In this document: one piece after another, positions 47,748-63,119 of the stretch
How the letters are laid out: each line of letters begins with the position of its first letter
Position numbering within the stretch: position 1 is the first letter of the stretch
Source: Citrus sinensis
Lineage: Eukaryota > Streptophyta > Magnoliopsida > Sapindales > Rutaceae
Direction of reading: 5' to 3'
NCBI RefSeq assembly: GCF_022201045.2
Contig: NC_068559.1
Coordinates: forward strand, 24,807,501-24,871,500
DNA: 64,000 bases
Made by a program: the position numbers and the translations under genes
Notes under the pieces: model-generated
Told to the model about the DNA's origin: nothing
What the model saw: only the letters and a program-made list of their open reading frames with translations
Database searches by the model: none

Positions 47748-48604
47748 TCAACATGCTTTAGTCTTTTTGCGTACTGGTAAATTTTTCTTTTTCCCGGCTT
47801 CTGAACGTTTATTGCCACTCTCTTTTTTGTGATGAATTTTGCATGCCACGTAATTCACTACCTAAAGTTAATAAGATGAAATCAGAACATTATTTAGTAA
47901 AAGAAAATGATATTATAAGTAGTGCAATTTAATTAAAGATTAAATCAGATTTCCCTGTAATTAAGCAGAAGTGACGAAGCAGTGTTGCTTATTAGTTAGT
48001 ACGGACCTCGGTCTGAGTGGTTATGTCAAGAGCAAAGGCCGAAAGATACGAGGGATTAACTCTAAATTCATGCATGACCCAGCGACTTCTCGTTCCTGTC
48101 GGCGGCTTCCCCTCGTAGAAGACGAGAATTTTCTTGAACCCAACAATTGAATTATTCCAAATTATTTGTTCAACTTTACCGGTATCCTTCCAGTAACCAC
48201 TCTTCGTCGTCCGCTTAGGCTGTCCCTTGCCATCTCTGTTTTCCAACTGGGTGAAGAAGTACCCCTCGTCCGGCTTACAATTCTTAAATTCACCTGAACA
48301 GGTAATACATATTATATATAAATTAAACAAGAAAAACCAGAATGTATCAAAATACTATGTGTAGTGGAGCAAAATCTAAAAACTATAATGAAAAGAATGA
48401 ATCACCGATTGGGAGTTGACGAGGATGATCATAAGCATACAGATCAATGTCTTTGATAATATTGCTAGGAAGCCGTTGGTTCAAGATCTTTTTAGTAAGA
48501 TATTGCACGATAATCTCTTGACCATTGGGTGAAAATCGGTACCCCAACGGTAAATCAAACTCTTCTTCTTGATTAATACTGCCAAAAACACCTTGAGAGG
48601 CCAT
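47748..48604 (-). CDS. Short NAC-domain transcription factor
   Basis: Three minus-strand exons, 48604-48406, 48293-48007 and 47861-47748; 199 residues. All five NAC subdomains are recognisable: A is LPLGYRFSPNGQEIIVQYL (usual LPPGFRFHPTDEEL), B/C includes KPDEGYFF and SGYWKDTGK, D is GFKKILVFYEGKPPTGTRSRWVMHEFRV, and E is VNYVACKIHHKK on exon 3. A K/R-rich tail (EAGKKKNLPVRKKTKAC) could be a nuclear-localisation signal. The protein stops at once after the DNA-binding domain, whereas typical NAC factors have 100-250 further residues with an activation region. It may be a dominant-negative-like or specialised NAC, or a decaying duplicate. Exon 3 was added because subdomain E is missing otherwise and the phases fit (donor GAG|GTCCGT, weak). 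I do not recognise a named orthologue. Confidence 0.75.
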
Positions 48605-49355
48605 TAATAAGACACAGAGAGAGCTTATACGTTAGCTTTGCTTGCGTGCTTCCTTGCTTGCCAGTTGCTGTCCCAATGTTCTAGTGCCAGTCAGTAGTCA
48701 CAAGACACATTTATACATAGACCATAGAGAGAATGATTTCGCAGTTTAGGTCTACAAAAAGCCAATATCTCGTCCTAATCGTTTCCCAAAGTTGAATTTG
48801 ATTCCTACTTGAACTATGATCCAAGAGTTTCCAGTTTTCACTTATATAAAATTGGAAAAAGGTTCCTGCTGTTTCCGTTGAGCTCCTGTGCAATCTTTTT
48901 AACAGGAAATAAGATTAGCTTTCATGTTTGCTAACGGAAATAGGGAATAATAAACTCTTCTTGTGTCTCCTTTGGGCAACTTATGATCATCGAGATTCAG
49001 AGCAGTTTGATGCCTCCAACTCCCAGTGCAATACCTTTTCTATTCACTACTCTCGATTTTTCAAGATTTAAGTATTCACTGGTTCTCAATTTTTTAAGGT
49101 GAAAAAAAAATAAAAAAATAAAAAAAGAATTAAAGGGGAAGAGGTGATCACTGATAATTTATATAATATACATGCTGCTGCTTAAACTAATAAAATTCCA
49201 ATTACGAGAAAAAGTCTACTCAACAGGTAAAATCGGTATACACTGTATGAACTAACTGCTTGAGCTCCATTCAAAATAATTGGACTCAAAAAACAATCTT
49301 TAGAAAATTGAAGCTTCAAGATGGCAAATCTCTTCAAAATGCTTCTCACTATAAG
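48605..49355. other. NAC promoter flank and spacer to CobW gene 3' end
   Basis: AT-rich with a short A-run region near 49105-49125. No additional gene seen. Confidence 0.45.
48710..48715 (-). promoter_or_regulatory. Candidate TATA box of the NAC gene
   Basis: Reads TATAAA within GTATAAATG on the minus strand, about 105 bases before the NAC ATG; a plausible distance for a short leader. Position-based inference only. Confidence 0.4.
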
Positions 49356-52300
49356 CTAAGTAGTTGCTAATGTGCAAGTTCTGAAGGAATCTTGAAGAAT
49401 GTCTTGATTCAGGTGATGACCTGCCAGAGAAATTACAACAAAAATATAAATGAGGGCAGCAGGGAGGGAAAGAGCTCAAACTAAATTCTTTTTTTTTTTT
49501 TAAGGATTTTACTGAAAAAAAAAAGAGCAGCAACACCTTTAGAGGATTACCTATAAAAACTATCTTATTCATCTGATTCTCCTCTGTTCTCCATTTTCGA
49601 GCTGGAACAATCTCATAAATCTCCCTCACAGCCTGCCAAATGTTCAGCAACAAACAATTTAGAAATGAGACAGCATTCATCTAACCAGCTGAGGCAAGGC
49701 CAGTGATTAGAATAAAGATAAATTTGCATACATTAGTGAATAATGGCGCCAATAACCAATAATGAACAATTTTCAATTGAATCAGACACTCCTTCCAACT
49801 GAAATTTTTTTACGGTAAGCTTAACTGATATGATTAGAAACTTGATTTCTACATAGAACTTAGAGAGTTCTCCACTGATTCTAAGGTAGCTTCCCATGAA
49901 TTTCGGTGCAGATTTCTAACTGAAGATTTCGAGAATTTAGCAAACTATTTACATTGATCTGAAACCATCCAAATCTATCTATACATTAATCGAGAGGTAC
50001 AGGAGGTCCCTGAATACCATTAACCATTTCACAATAGAGCTAACCACAGGATGAATTAAATTCTTGAAAATGTTGGCATTTCTTCTTCCTACTACTATAT
50101 GTCTTGTTGCCAGATCTTTAACATTCTCTAAAAGAGAAACTCAAAAGACAATTAAGAGTACTATGAATATTATCATAAAAACAGCTGAGAATCTAGAAGA
50201 AAGCATAAAGTGACAAAGCATCAGAGATGACAAATGGAAAAGCACTTTGTCTATTTAAAAAACAAGAGCATAAGTGAACTTTTCATGTCATTATCAATCA
50301 TTGCAAAATATTACCTGCAAAGTATGCAGTTGATCGGAGTGTTTAACACTTAAAACCCCTTTGCAACGGTACACATCCATACCATCTTTTTTATCCCAAA
50401 GAATCTCCTCAAGCCATAAGCGAACCTACATAAAACATAATTGCAGGCATTATCAAACACAAAATATTTATTTTACACACAAAAGAATGCACTTTAACAA
50501 GAGAGATGTTTAAAACACTATATAAACAGAACATATACTGTTGCAAATTTCAAGTCATATAAGCAAGAAGGATTCGGTCATCTAACTTATCAGTTAGAAG
50601 ACATAATCCAAATAATTGTCCGTATACACTAGTGAGAAATGTAAAAACAACAAGGTGCACCAACTAAGTAGAGCATGACTTCAGCTAGCAATTTGGAGAA
50701 TTACCTTATCAAGATTAACTGCCAGTGGTTCACAAATGGACAAGGTTCGCACATTATTGTCATGAAGATTCTGAGAAGATTTATATTGGTGTTCCTCCAA
50801 CAGTCCTTCTAGACGAGTGACATGCTGTGAGCCAGTAGGGGTAAAAATCGAGTAACATCAGTTCAAATGTAGGTCAGTATAATCTACTAATACACCTATC
50901 ACGATGATTCTGAACAGAGTTTTATAGGATTTACTGTGGCATCATATGCTCGACAATTCAATACTTCAGACAGGTCAACTTGACATCGAACAGAGTGGAT
51001 GACATGGGCAAGGGAGTTAATTTCATGTATTTCCTTCTCCAATTCATCAAGAGAATCTCCAGAACGCTCTGGAGAAACTAAATCGACCTTGTTAAGAATC
51101 ACAACATCCTACAAGATAAGTGACATTCATAAGCCTCTAAGATGCTCAACTTATCCAATATTCATTACACTCCACAAAATATCCAAATAAAAAAAGTAAG
51201 AAAAATAAAATTAAAAAAAAAAAAAGAAGAAGAAGCAAACACTGTTTCTGAAAATACAAAAGCTATTGTGGAACTACATCATGAGAGTAGAACGGCATAA
51301 GACTTACAGCAAATGCTATTTGATGAATTGCTTCAGGATACGAAGACAAGTGACGATACTTATCAATCTGGAAAAGAAGATTTTTGGCATCCACAACCTA
51401 TTTGAAAACCAAATTATATGGTAAAAGGTAGCAAGATAAAAGAAGTAGAAACTCAGGATATAGCATATAAAAACTTGAAGATATAAAATTCATCACAAGC
51501 TCATAAAATAGACTACTACATACTATATCAAGAAAATAAACAGTCTGCATAATCAAGATAATCCTGAGAAAGCAACAATGCAAAGTCTAAACCATACAGA
51601 AATGAGAAATAAGTTTGCTTACAGTGATAATAGAATCAAGCCTGACAGCTGATTCCAGCTGGTCATCCAACCAAAGAACAGATGCCAGAGGAGCAGGATT
51701 TGCTAACCCAGTGGTCTCGAGCAAAATATGATCAAGTCTACAAGTCACAAAGCAACAATTCATCCCATTAGTTTCTGAAACTAACATGTCTATTGCAAAA
51801 TTTCAGAAGTCATAAACACTGATAAACTTAACTATCAGATTCCCCATAAGTTGTATGCTTAATGGCTTGAAAAGAAAAAAAATCATTACCTTTCTTTTCT
51901 CTGTACAAGTTGCTCGAGTGCTTGAACTAAACTATGTTTAACAGTGCAACAAATGCACCCATTTGCCAACTCCACCCACTCTTCAACTAGTGCACCTCCT
52001 TCTCCTTCATTTATCATTGCTCTCTCAACTCCAATCTCTTCACCAAACTCATTCAAGATGACAGCAATTCTCTTTCCATGTTTCCCATTCAAGATGTAAT
52101 TAACAAGCTGAAATTCATAACCCCATTTGAAAGTTCACAATTTGGCACAAACTATAATACTAATCCCACATATTTTAATACTTCTTCAAAAGTTTCTCAA
52201 ACTTCAACACCATTTCGTTACATGTTATTAACAGAAGAAGCAAACAAACCCACCAAAATTAAGCACAATAAAACACTATTTTCACGAAGAACGGGAGCAG

Positions 52301-52496
52301 AATTACATAAATAAATTATTAAAAAAAACTAAGCAAAAACAAGGGTTTTAGTTACAGTGGATTTGCCAGCTCCAAGAAAGCCAGTGATAACGGTTACGCC
52401 AACTGAAACGTCGTCGTTTTCATGAGAGTTGGAGAATTCATGGGTAGTTTCGTCAATTCGAACAGCTAGAGGTGGATCTTCTTCTTCGTCCTCCAT
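49356..52496 (-). CDS. CobW/ZNG1-type metal-chaperone GTPase
   Basis: Nine minus-strand exons: 52496-52356, 52107-51890, 51737-51623, 51397-51308, 51108-50935, 50824-50705, 50425-50315, 49632-49551 and 49420-49356; all GT-AG, 371 residues. Walker A is GFLGAGKS (39-46). The metal-binding CxCC (CICC, 98-101) sits in the family's GCICC context, after NEFGEEIGVE and EGEGGALVEEW. LLETTGLANPAP and the G4 motif NKVD (194-197) follow. The C-terminal CobW_C domain includes KGVLSVKHSDQLHTLQ and ends FRTCTLATT. COG0523 GTPases deliver metal; ZNG1 proteins hand zinc to methionine aminopeptidase. I see no CPELVPI-like motif at the N-terminus, which eukaryotic ZNG1 uses for client binding, so the client is uncertain. 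No transit peptide is evident, so it is probably cytosolic, like Arabidopsis At1g26520, to which it appears closest. Confidence 0.9.
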
Positions 52497-53191
52497 TTTC
52501 AATAGAATAAAAAAGGATTAAACTTCAATTTTATTTTTTTTTTTTGTTTTTCCTCCCTCGAGCAAGATTGATTCTTTTAGCAACTAAAAGTGGGCGGCCA
52601 TAAGACTTGAGAAAAAGTCAAAACCCGAAACCAATAGTCATTTGGTTGATTCATCAGATCATTTGCCAGTGAGTTGGCCAGCGGGCCGACCAGCAAGGCC
52701 CACGCCGACCACTCGGCCTCGTTGAACGAAACAGGACCCAAGGCCCAATACTGATGCAAGTGAAGCAAATATTCAATCTTAAGATTCCTTATAACTTAAA
52801 CTCAAAAAAAAAATTTTTTTCTTATAACTTAAACTGCTTACGAGTTAAAAACAGAAAGGGTGAAGTTATATGCACTCTAAAAATTTCTCTCAACACTCTA
52901 TTACTACGCACACTCATCCATTAATTTAAAAAAAATAAATTATACTTTGTACACTTTTTAAAATGCCAAAATAATCCTCAGTTAATCCTTTTTAAATTAA
53001 TCATCTTAATTACTCTACACACTCATGAAAATGCTATATACACTCCAACAAATAAATCAATTAAACAATATATCCTTTGGCCAAATCAAGGACGATGTTT
53101 GTTCCACTTCGCAAATTCGGAGTTTAGAATCAGGAAGAGAAGTGAAGATGAAATTCTTAATCGTAGTAGTTGATTAACTACACTCAGCATC
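52497..53191. other. CobW 5' flank and AT-rich spacer
   Basis: The CobW promoter region (T-rich at 52530-52550), then AT-rich sequence with recurrent ACACTC words near 52870-53045. No gene seen before the RPS23 fragment. Confidence 0.4.
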
Positions 53192-53432
53192 ATGACCAAG
53201 ACACGTGGTATGGAAGCTGGTCGCAAGCTGAAGTCTCACCATAGGATTCAAAGGTGGGCTGATAAGTCATACAAAAGGTGTCACCTAGGCAACAAGTGGA
53301 AGAAGCTATTTGCTGGTTCTTCCCATGGAAAGAAGATTGTGACTTTTGTTCCAAATGATGGTTGCTTGAACTATATTGAAGAAAATGATGAGGTGTTGAT
53401 TGTTGGATTTGGACGTAAGGGGCATGCAATTG
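53192..53432 (+). pseudogene. RPS23: Broken 40S ribosomal protein S23 (uS12) copy
   Basis: The frame begins [18 protein letters not shown] and continues [26 protein letters not shown], then jumps to [36 protein letters not shown] before losing similarity. About 31 residues of normal S23 are missing in frame after SSH, including the invariant PNSAIRK loop of the ribosomal decoding centre. The C-terminal third is also absent. Similarity stops at ATTG|GTAACT, which looks like an intact splice donor, so this is a truncated genomic copy rather than a processed cDNA. Several normally invariant residues have changed. It cannot make a functional ribosomal protein. Confidence 0.88.
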
Positions 53433-56400
53433 GTAACTTATTTCTGGATTTTTTTTTTTTCCTTTGGATTTGGTTGAAGATAATGTCGCAAACATGCTTG
53501 CGGGTTTGTAATATCTTAGTGTTGCAGACTAGCTTATAATAATATGAATAATTGTCAATGTTATTCTAATATTGTGGAATGACATGTATCTTTTGGAGCC
53601 AAAAAAAAAAAAAAAAAATCAATGCTATTCTAATATTGTCACCTACCTAACCATCGGGGAATAACAAGGAAGATTATTTGTACTGTAAACTAGAAAATTA
53701 AAAGTTAAAATCTTCACATATTGAGTTTCCTTTCTAAATATTTATTTAAGATATTTAGAAGAAAAAACTTAAGATTTAAAATAGTAAAAAAATTAAACAT
53801 TAATTACAGTGCCCTAAATGAATGTCCAAAGTAATAATATTAAATGTGCTCATAATAAAATATCCTTAATAGTAATTTATATCATGGGTATTTTTGTAAT
53901 AAAAATATTGATAAAAATAAGAGTATTAAGAGTAAATAGCATATAACCCCACCTAAATAGAAAGTAGAGTGTGCATTCATTGTCGGTCAAGTTACAACTA
54001 GATAATTAATTAATTTATTTTAGTTTTTTTATTTGAAAGAAGAACCGAAGTCCTCACCTATTTCGTACAATTAATTTCAAAATATATTCATATTTATATA
54101 TAATATAAGCGTTAAACGTGCATAATTGGGGGAGAAATTAAAAATAAAAAAAAACTTTTCATGGTCTAATTGAACTAAGAACACAAGTCAACAAGAAAAG
54201 GTGTCAAAAATCTATGATTACAATTCGACAATGGAATAGTACGAAATCCATAAAATAACTTTTGAACAATAATAAATTAATCCAAAAACTATGGTCTGAA
54301 CATGAACTCTACCTAACCAGAATACCATAGAATATACATCGAGCCATCAACTAGAGCAAGAGCAAATGTTACTATACATGCCCTACCGTATAAACAACTT
54401 GCACGTATGCCGACTCCTTTGCCTTCACACTTGCACTTTCCCGAAATAGTTGGCGTATACAAGAATTAATCAAATGGGGTTTTTATATTAGCTGTTCGCG
54501 AACTTTGTCCAACTGTTATGGCCCCATTAAACTCAATCAGCAAAATCTATCTTGTTTGTTGTCGAATTTTTTAACCATTACGTTTACGTATATAATCCTC
54601 TGAATCCCGATCAATTTTGCAGAAAATGACAATCCTCTCGTTACAAATTAATTATGAAGATAAATCCGTCTTTAACATTTTCGTTTCTTGGAAGTTTAGG
54701 CAAACCTCTCCGGACAAGAAAACTTTAAAAAACCAGACTTAATATTCAAAGGATCAGTTTTTCATCCCGCCCATCATAACCAAATGATCAATGATCTAAC
54801 TCTGAGACTACTGGAGATAGAAAAGTGAGCTGATTTCGGCGAGGGGAAAGGCAGATCCACTATTATTGACCCACGCGTATATGCTACTGAGGTGGGATTT
54901 TGTTGAGTAATCTTTAATTAATTTTGTCATCATAGTTAGCACACACTGTGGATTGTAGTCTTCATATCAATGCATGGCCAGCGAAGCAAGAAAGCAAATA
55001 AACTTTTATATACCAAAGGGGTGTTGAGGCATTATGTGTCCCGTCATCTATATCCATTTCTTCCGGACACGCAAAGAATTAACTCCTTTATTCTCGGCCC
55101 TATGAACCAAATAGAGGCATGACGTGACCCGAATCATAATTATGATAAGGATTTAACAAAAGACAAAAATTAAAAAAACAGAAAATTGCTGCCTGTATCT
55201 GACCTTATTGGAAGTTGCCGACACAGCGAGTATGGGGTTGGGTGTTATCGAGAAACAAAGATGCTTTTTTTTTTTTTTTTTGAAATAAATAAGCTTTTCT
55301 ATTTTGTCTATTTAGTTTCTCTTGGAATATTTCGAGAAGGAATATTCTTCTTCTTTGGAAATAGTGTAATATGAGTGGACCGGTTAGATAGTTTTTGATT
55401 GATTAACTTCTTGCAGATTAATTACACGTTGTAATTTGAACTTTTGTATATTATCTACCTGAAGAAATCCAATTCTAATCATAAAAAATTTGATGATCAC
55501 GGTGAGAAAATTCTAATCATAAAAAAATCATCAAATGAAAATTACTTACGCATCCACTTGAACGCATATTTCTTGGTATTGACATTGGAACCAATCTATT
55601 CGGTCGAAGAAAAAAGAAACCAAAAGACACATCCGATCTTGCACGTGGTGCGTACATATGACAAAATGAAAATCAAGCTTTTCACGCCAAAACAGACATT
55701 CCGTGCTTCATTATCACGGAAAATAGGAATGAAAAACAAACTCCCCAGTAGGAATTTGGACCTGGTCTGTGATATATCAAGAGAAAGTCTACAATGCAAC
55801 ACAACAAAGAAAAGATAAAAAGGCACTACAACAATCATCTAATCTAGTAATAACATGAATGATTATTATTGTGCACACGTCTTCTTTTCTGTTTATTACA
55901 TATCTTGTTAGAATAGGTGTTTTGGTTCAGTCCACCTCTCATTGATTGAAACCTTTTGCATCATCAGTTGACATTTTGCAGTAAATGTATACATTCCTCA
56001 AATGATGTGTTGTCTCTACTGTATTTTAGTATATCACGTTAGAGTAAAAGGTATCTCAAACAAGGAAAAAAAAATAGTAAAATATAGAAAGAAGAAAAAG
56101 CATAACAACAAATATACTAAAAAAGCAATCAAAAACGCCTCGAGCAGGGTATCTCAAACAAGAAAAAGAAGAGTTAAATACCAAAAAATACAAGGCATAA
56201 AAAGAAATACGTATATTGAAAAGCAATCGATTAGTTCTTATTTTTTATACATACATACGTGTGTGTGTTTATATATATAGTTTTTAATGATCTTAAAAGT
56301 TTAAAACTGTAAGTCTTTAAAATCGTATAATTTTAAAAAAATTTATGATTTTTCCGCACTTTAAAATCTTTGATCAGAAACCTTCTTTATATATATATAT

Positions 56401-56741
56401 ATATATAATCCATGGCCACCATCGGCTCATCGCCACCATTTGACCCGTTACCACTATGTATCATGTTCAATCTAGAAGACACTATAACTTATAAGGCTTG
56501 ATACCGTGTGCACACCATTAAACTAGCTCAGTGGGAAATGATACGCAAACCCCACGCCAACAACCCTGACATACAAGTGAATTTCAGACTGTCCAATTTT
56601 TTTTTGTAGTTCTCAATTGCGTGGGGCGTATTTTATCATTCCCAAACTCACTGCCATTTCTGGCTTTCTTAACGACCCCAATAGTTATTATTTCGCAATA
56701 TTTTAATTTCTTTCCTTAAATCTCATCCCTTTCCTCTTTTC
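53433..56741. other. AT-rich intergenic region upstream of the beta-glucosidase
   Basis: No recognisable gene. An A19 run lies at about 53600-53618 and a T18 run at about 55264-55281. The 124-residue plus-strand frame at 55444-55818 is Lys/Asn-rich with no known domain. A (TA)n stretch lies at about 56389-56407. Confidence 0.45.
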
Positions 56742-56748
56742 TATATAA
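56742..56748 (+). promoter_or_regulatory. TATA box of the beta-glucosidase gene
   Basis: TATATAA in a CTATATAAT context, 146 bases upstream of the start codon and followed by a pyrimidine-rich leader, a good plant core-promoter arrangement. Confidence 0.6.
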
Positions 56749-56893
56749 TCCCAAAACCAATTTTGCTTTGCTACAACTTTACATGAATTAACTCCCTCTC
56801 TTGAGTCTTGGCTTTTATTCTTCACATCCGCATCACCTCTTTTTACGTATCATTTTATCATTAATTTCTCTGTGGGGATTGTGAAGTTACACC

Positions 56894-61104
<4,211 letters not shown>

Positions 61105-61158
61105 AAGAGTTTATTCTTTTATAAGGAAATTGGTTTTTAATCTTTTTTTTTTTTGGTT

Positions 61159-61176
61159 GGGGGGGGGGGGGGGGGG
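61159..61176. repeat. Poly-G tract (18 G) in BGLU 3' flank
   Basis: An uninterrupted G18 following poly-T, 55 bases after the stop codon and probably transcribed in the 3' untranslated region. It could form a G-quadruplex or cause sequencing error. Confidence 0.85.
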
Positions 61177-61405
61177 CGGCTTTGAATTCATTAAGTTTTA
61201 TACTGTAACCTTGCTGCATTGATTTGATAGAATTATATTGATGTATTAGGTGAAATTATGTTCGATATACAAGCATGGAGATATAGAATTGAACTTTAAA
61301 GTTAAGAGTGTAAAGAAACAATTTATAATATGATGTTTGAAAGTTGTGATGAAATTGAAGTATATATAATATAAAGCATTGTCCTTAATACCCCTGTGTC
61401 CTAAA

Positions 61406-61415
61406 TAAGTTAGCA
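61406..61415. repeat. Left copy of 10-bp MULE target duplication
   Basis: TAAGTTAGCA, identical to 62635-62644. Confidence 0.88.
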
Positions 61416-62634
61416 GGGTAATTTTCAGTTTCATCCCCTAAGGTTTTGGGTCCGTTCACTTAGATAGAATGTATAAAGGTATCTCCACTTTACACCCCAC
61501 CGTTAGTATAAAGTTTAGTATATATTTAATATGTGAGGGCATTTAAGTAATTACATGCTAACTTGATTAAATAGTAAAAACATTTTGAATTTTTACACTT
61601 TTGAAACTGGAACATGTCAAAAACATTGTTATGTCCGTTGAGTAATAACAGAAGCATGTCAGTGTTCAATGGGTTTTATATCAAATGTTTGTTGGGTAAT
61701 AACATAAGCATGTTAGTGTTCAATGGATTTTACACCAAATCAAAAACAATGATTTGTTTAATTTTTATCTTTACAAATTGAAAAAGCAAATTCATATCCT
61801 CATTAACGCATTAAGCGAATTAGTTGTTGTGACGAACAAGATGTCGGGAAAGCAATCATAATCAAGTTTGACGGGAACTGATGTAAGAGTTCAAACTAAT
61901 TCGACGACCTTGAGTAAATACTGGCAACGACCAAGAATCCACCCACTTACGATGGAGTCGCATGCCAGGTAACTGAAACTTTCCTTTTTTGTTATACTTT
62001 TTTTTTTCCTTTTTACAGTGTTGGGATGAGCTAAAAGTGAAGTTGAGGTTGAACAATAATGCTGATGTGGGTCTGCAGAGTTGGTGCATGTGTTGTTTTT
62101 TTTTTTTTTTTCCTTCAAATCATGAAAACCCATGATAAAAATTGTTGTTTTAGTTTGTTATTTCTTCGTTGGTTGATTTTGGAGGTTGACTGCTACTAGA
62201 ATTAAGAACTTTTCATGACTAATTTTAGTTGGGTTATATGTTTTGGTCTCTAAATTGTGAATATTCATTGCATAAACAGTTGTTAGGTTGGTTAACATTT
62301 TGTTGAAGATGGATATTTCAGGCAAGATTTAGAGCAGTGATATGACAAATGCATGTATTTATTTCTTTTTGGGTGGTGATACTGATAAGTATATTTCTCA
62401 TGAGTTTTATTGAGATTTTAATATAATTTGGGACTAAATTTGTGAATGATCCAGTGCCCAGTACACATCTAGAATATTGTTTTACATACGCAAGGGTATT
62501 TAGTCATTTATACAATCAATTATCAGTCAACTAAACTTTATACTAACGGTAGGGGTGTAAAGTGAAAATACCCTTATACATTCTATCTAAGTGAAGGGAC
62601 CCAAAACCTCAAGGGATGAAACTGAAAATTACCT
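61416..62634. mobile_element. Non-autonomous Mutator-like element (MULE) with long TIRs
   Basis: A 1,219-bp unit with terminal inverted repeats of about 105-110 bp. The left end reads GGGTAATTTTCAGTTTCATC and the right end, on the minus strand, AGGTAATTTTCAGTTTCATC, with near-identity continuing through the GGTTTTGGGTC and AGATAGAATGTATAA words and ending at CGTTAGTATAAAGTTTAGT. It is flanked by an exact 10-bp direct repeat, TAAGTTAGCA (61406-61415 and 62635-62644). Long TIRs with a 9-11-bp duplication are the Mutator signature. The interior has no transposase-like frame, so the element would need a transposase in trans. It lies between the beta-glucosidase and the expansin. Confidence 0.88.
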
Positions 62635-62644
62635 TAAGTTAGCA
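62635..62644. repeat. Right copy of 10-bp MULE target duplication
   Basis: TAAGTTAGCA, identical to 61406-61415. Confidence 0.88.
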
Positions 62645-63119
62645 TAAGTTGTATTAAGTTGGCTTTCCCACATGTTACTAGGAGAGCTAATGAATTAACT
62701 TTTTTCTCATATTGAAAATTGGTGACAAATTGAAGTAGGAATACTAAGGGTAGTCCTACAGCTTCACTCAAGCTACTCAGATAAATCTAATATCAATAAC
62801 AGAACCTATTGATTTTCTGTATGCACAGATTTTTGTGTTCATCAAACAAGTTACCAATTAACTCTATTAGGACACACCTCGTCTTTATATGAGACATGAA
62901 AGCTTTCAAGGCAATATGAAAATTAAAGTTAATTCTTCATTATAAAGAAAAGATAGATAAAACTAAAATCATTAATTTGAGTCCCGAAAGTCGTTCTTAA
63001 TTTCTCATTTACTCAAATAAGCATGTTATTATTAGGATCCAAATTGGACTACATTACATACAACTAATTAGCAGAAGCAGCTAGCTTTTAGGGTCTTAAA
63101 CTTAGTTATATGGTGCTGC
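62645..63119. other. Spacer and expansin 3' flank
   Basis: AT-rich, no gene recognised. It contains the 3' untranslated region of the minus-strand expansin. Confidence 0.45.

Noticed and set aside
47588-47818. 76-residue minus-strand frame
   Set aside because: It overlaps the third NAC exon in the wrong frame; the NAC subdomain E reading explains the region better.
52860-53990. Possible transposon carrying the RPS23 fragment, with AGTTATATGC-like flanks
   Set aside because: The words at about 52864 and 53940 are only weakly inverted (TTATATGC plus a few matches), with no target duplication; probably chance in AT-rich DNA.
55444-55818. 124-residue plus-strand open frame
   Set aside because: Lys/Asn-rich composition expected of AT-rich spacer, no domain, no promoter, no neighbours that suggest a gene.
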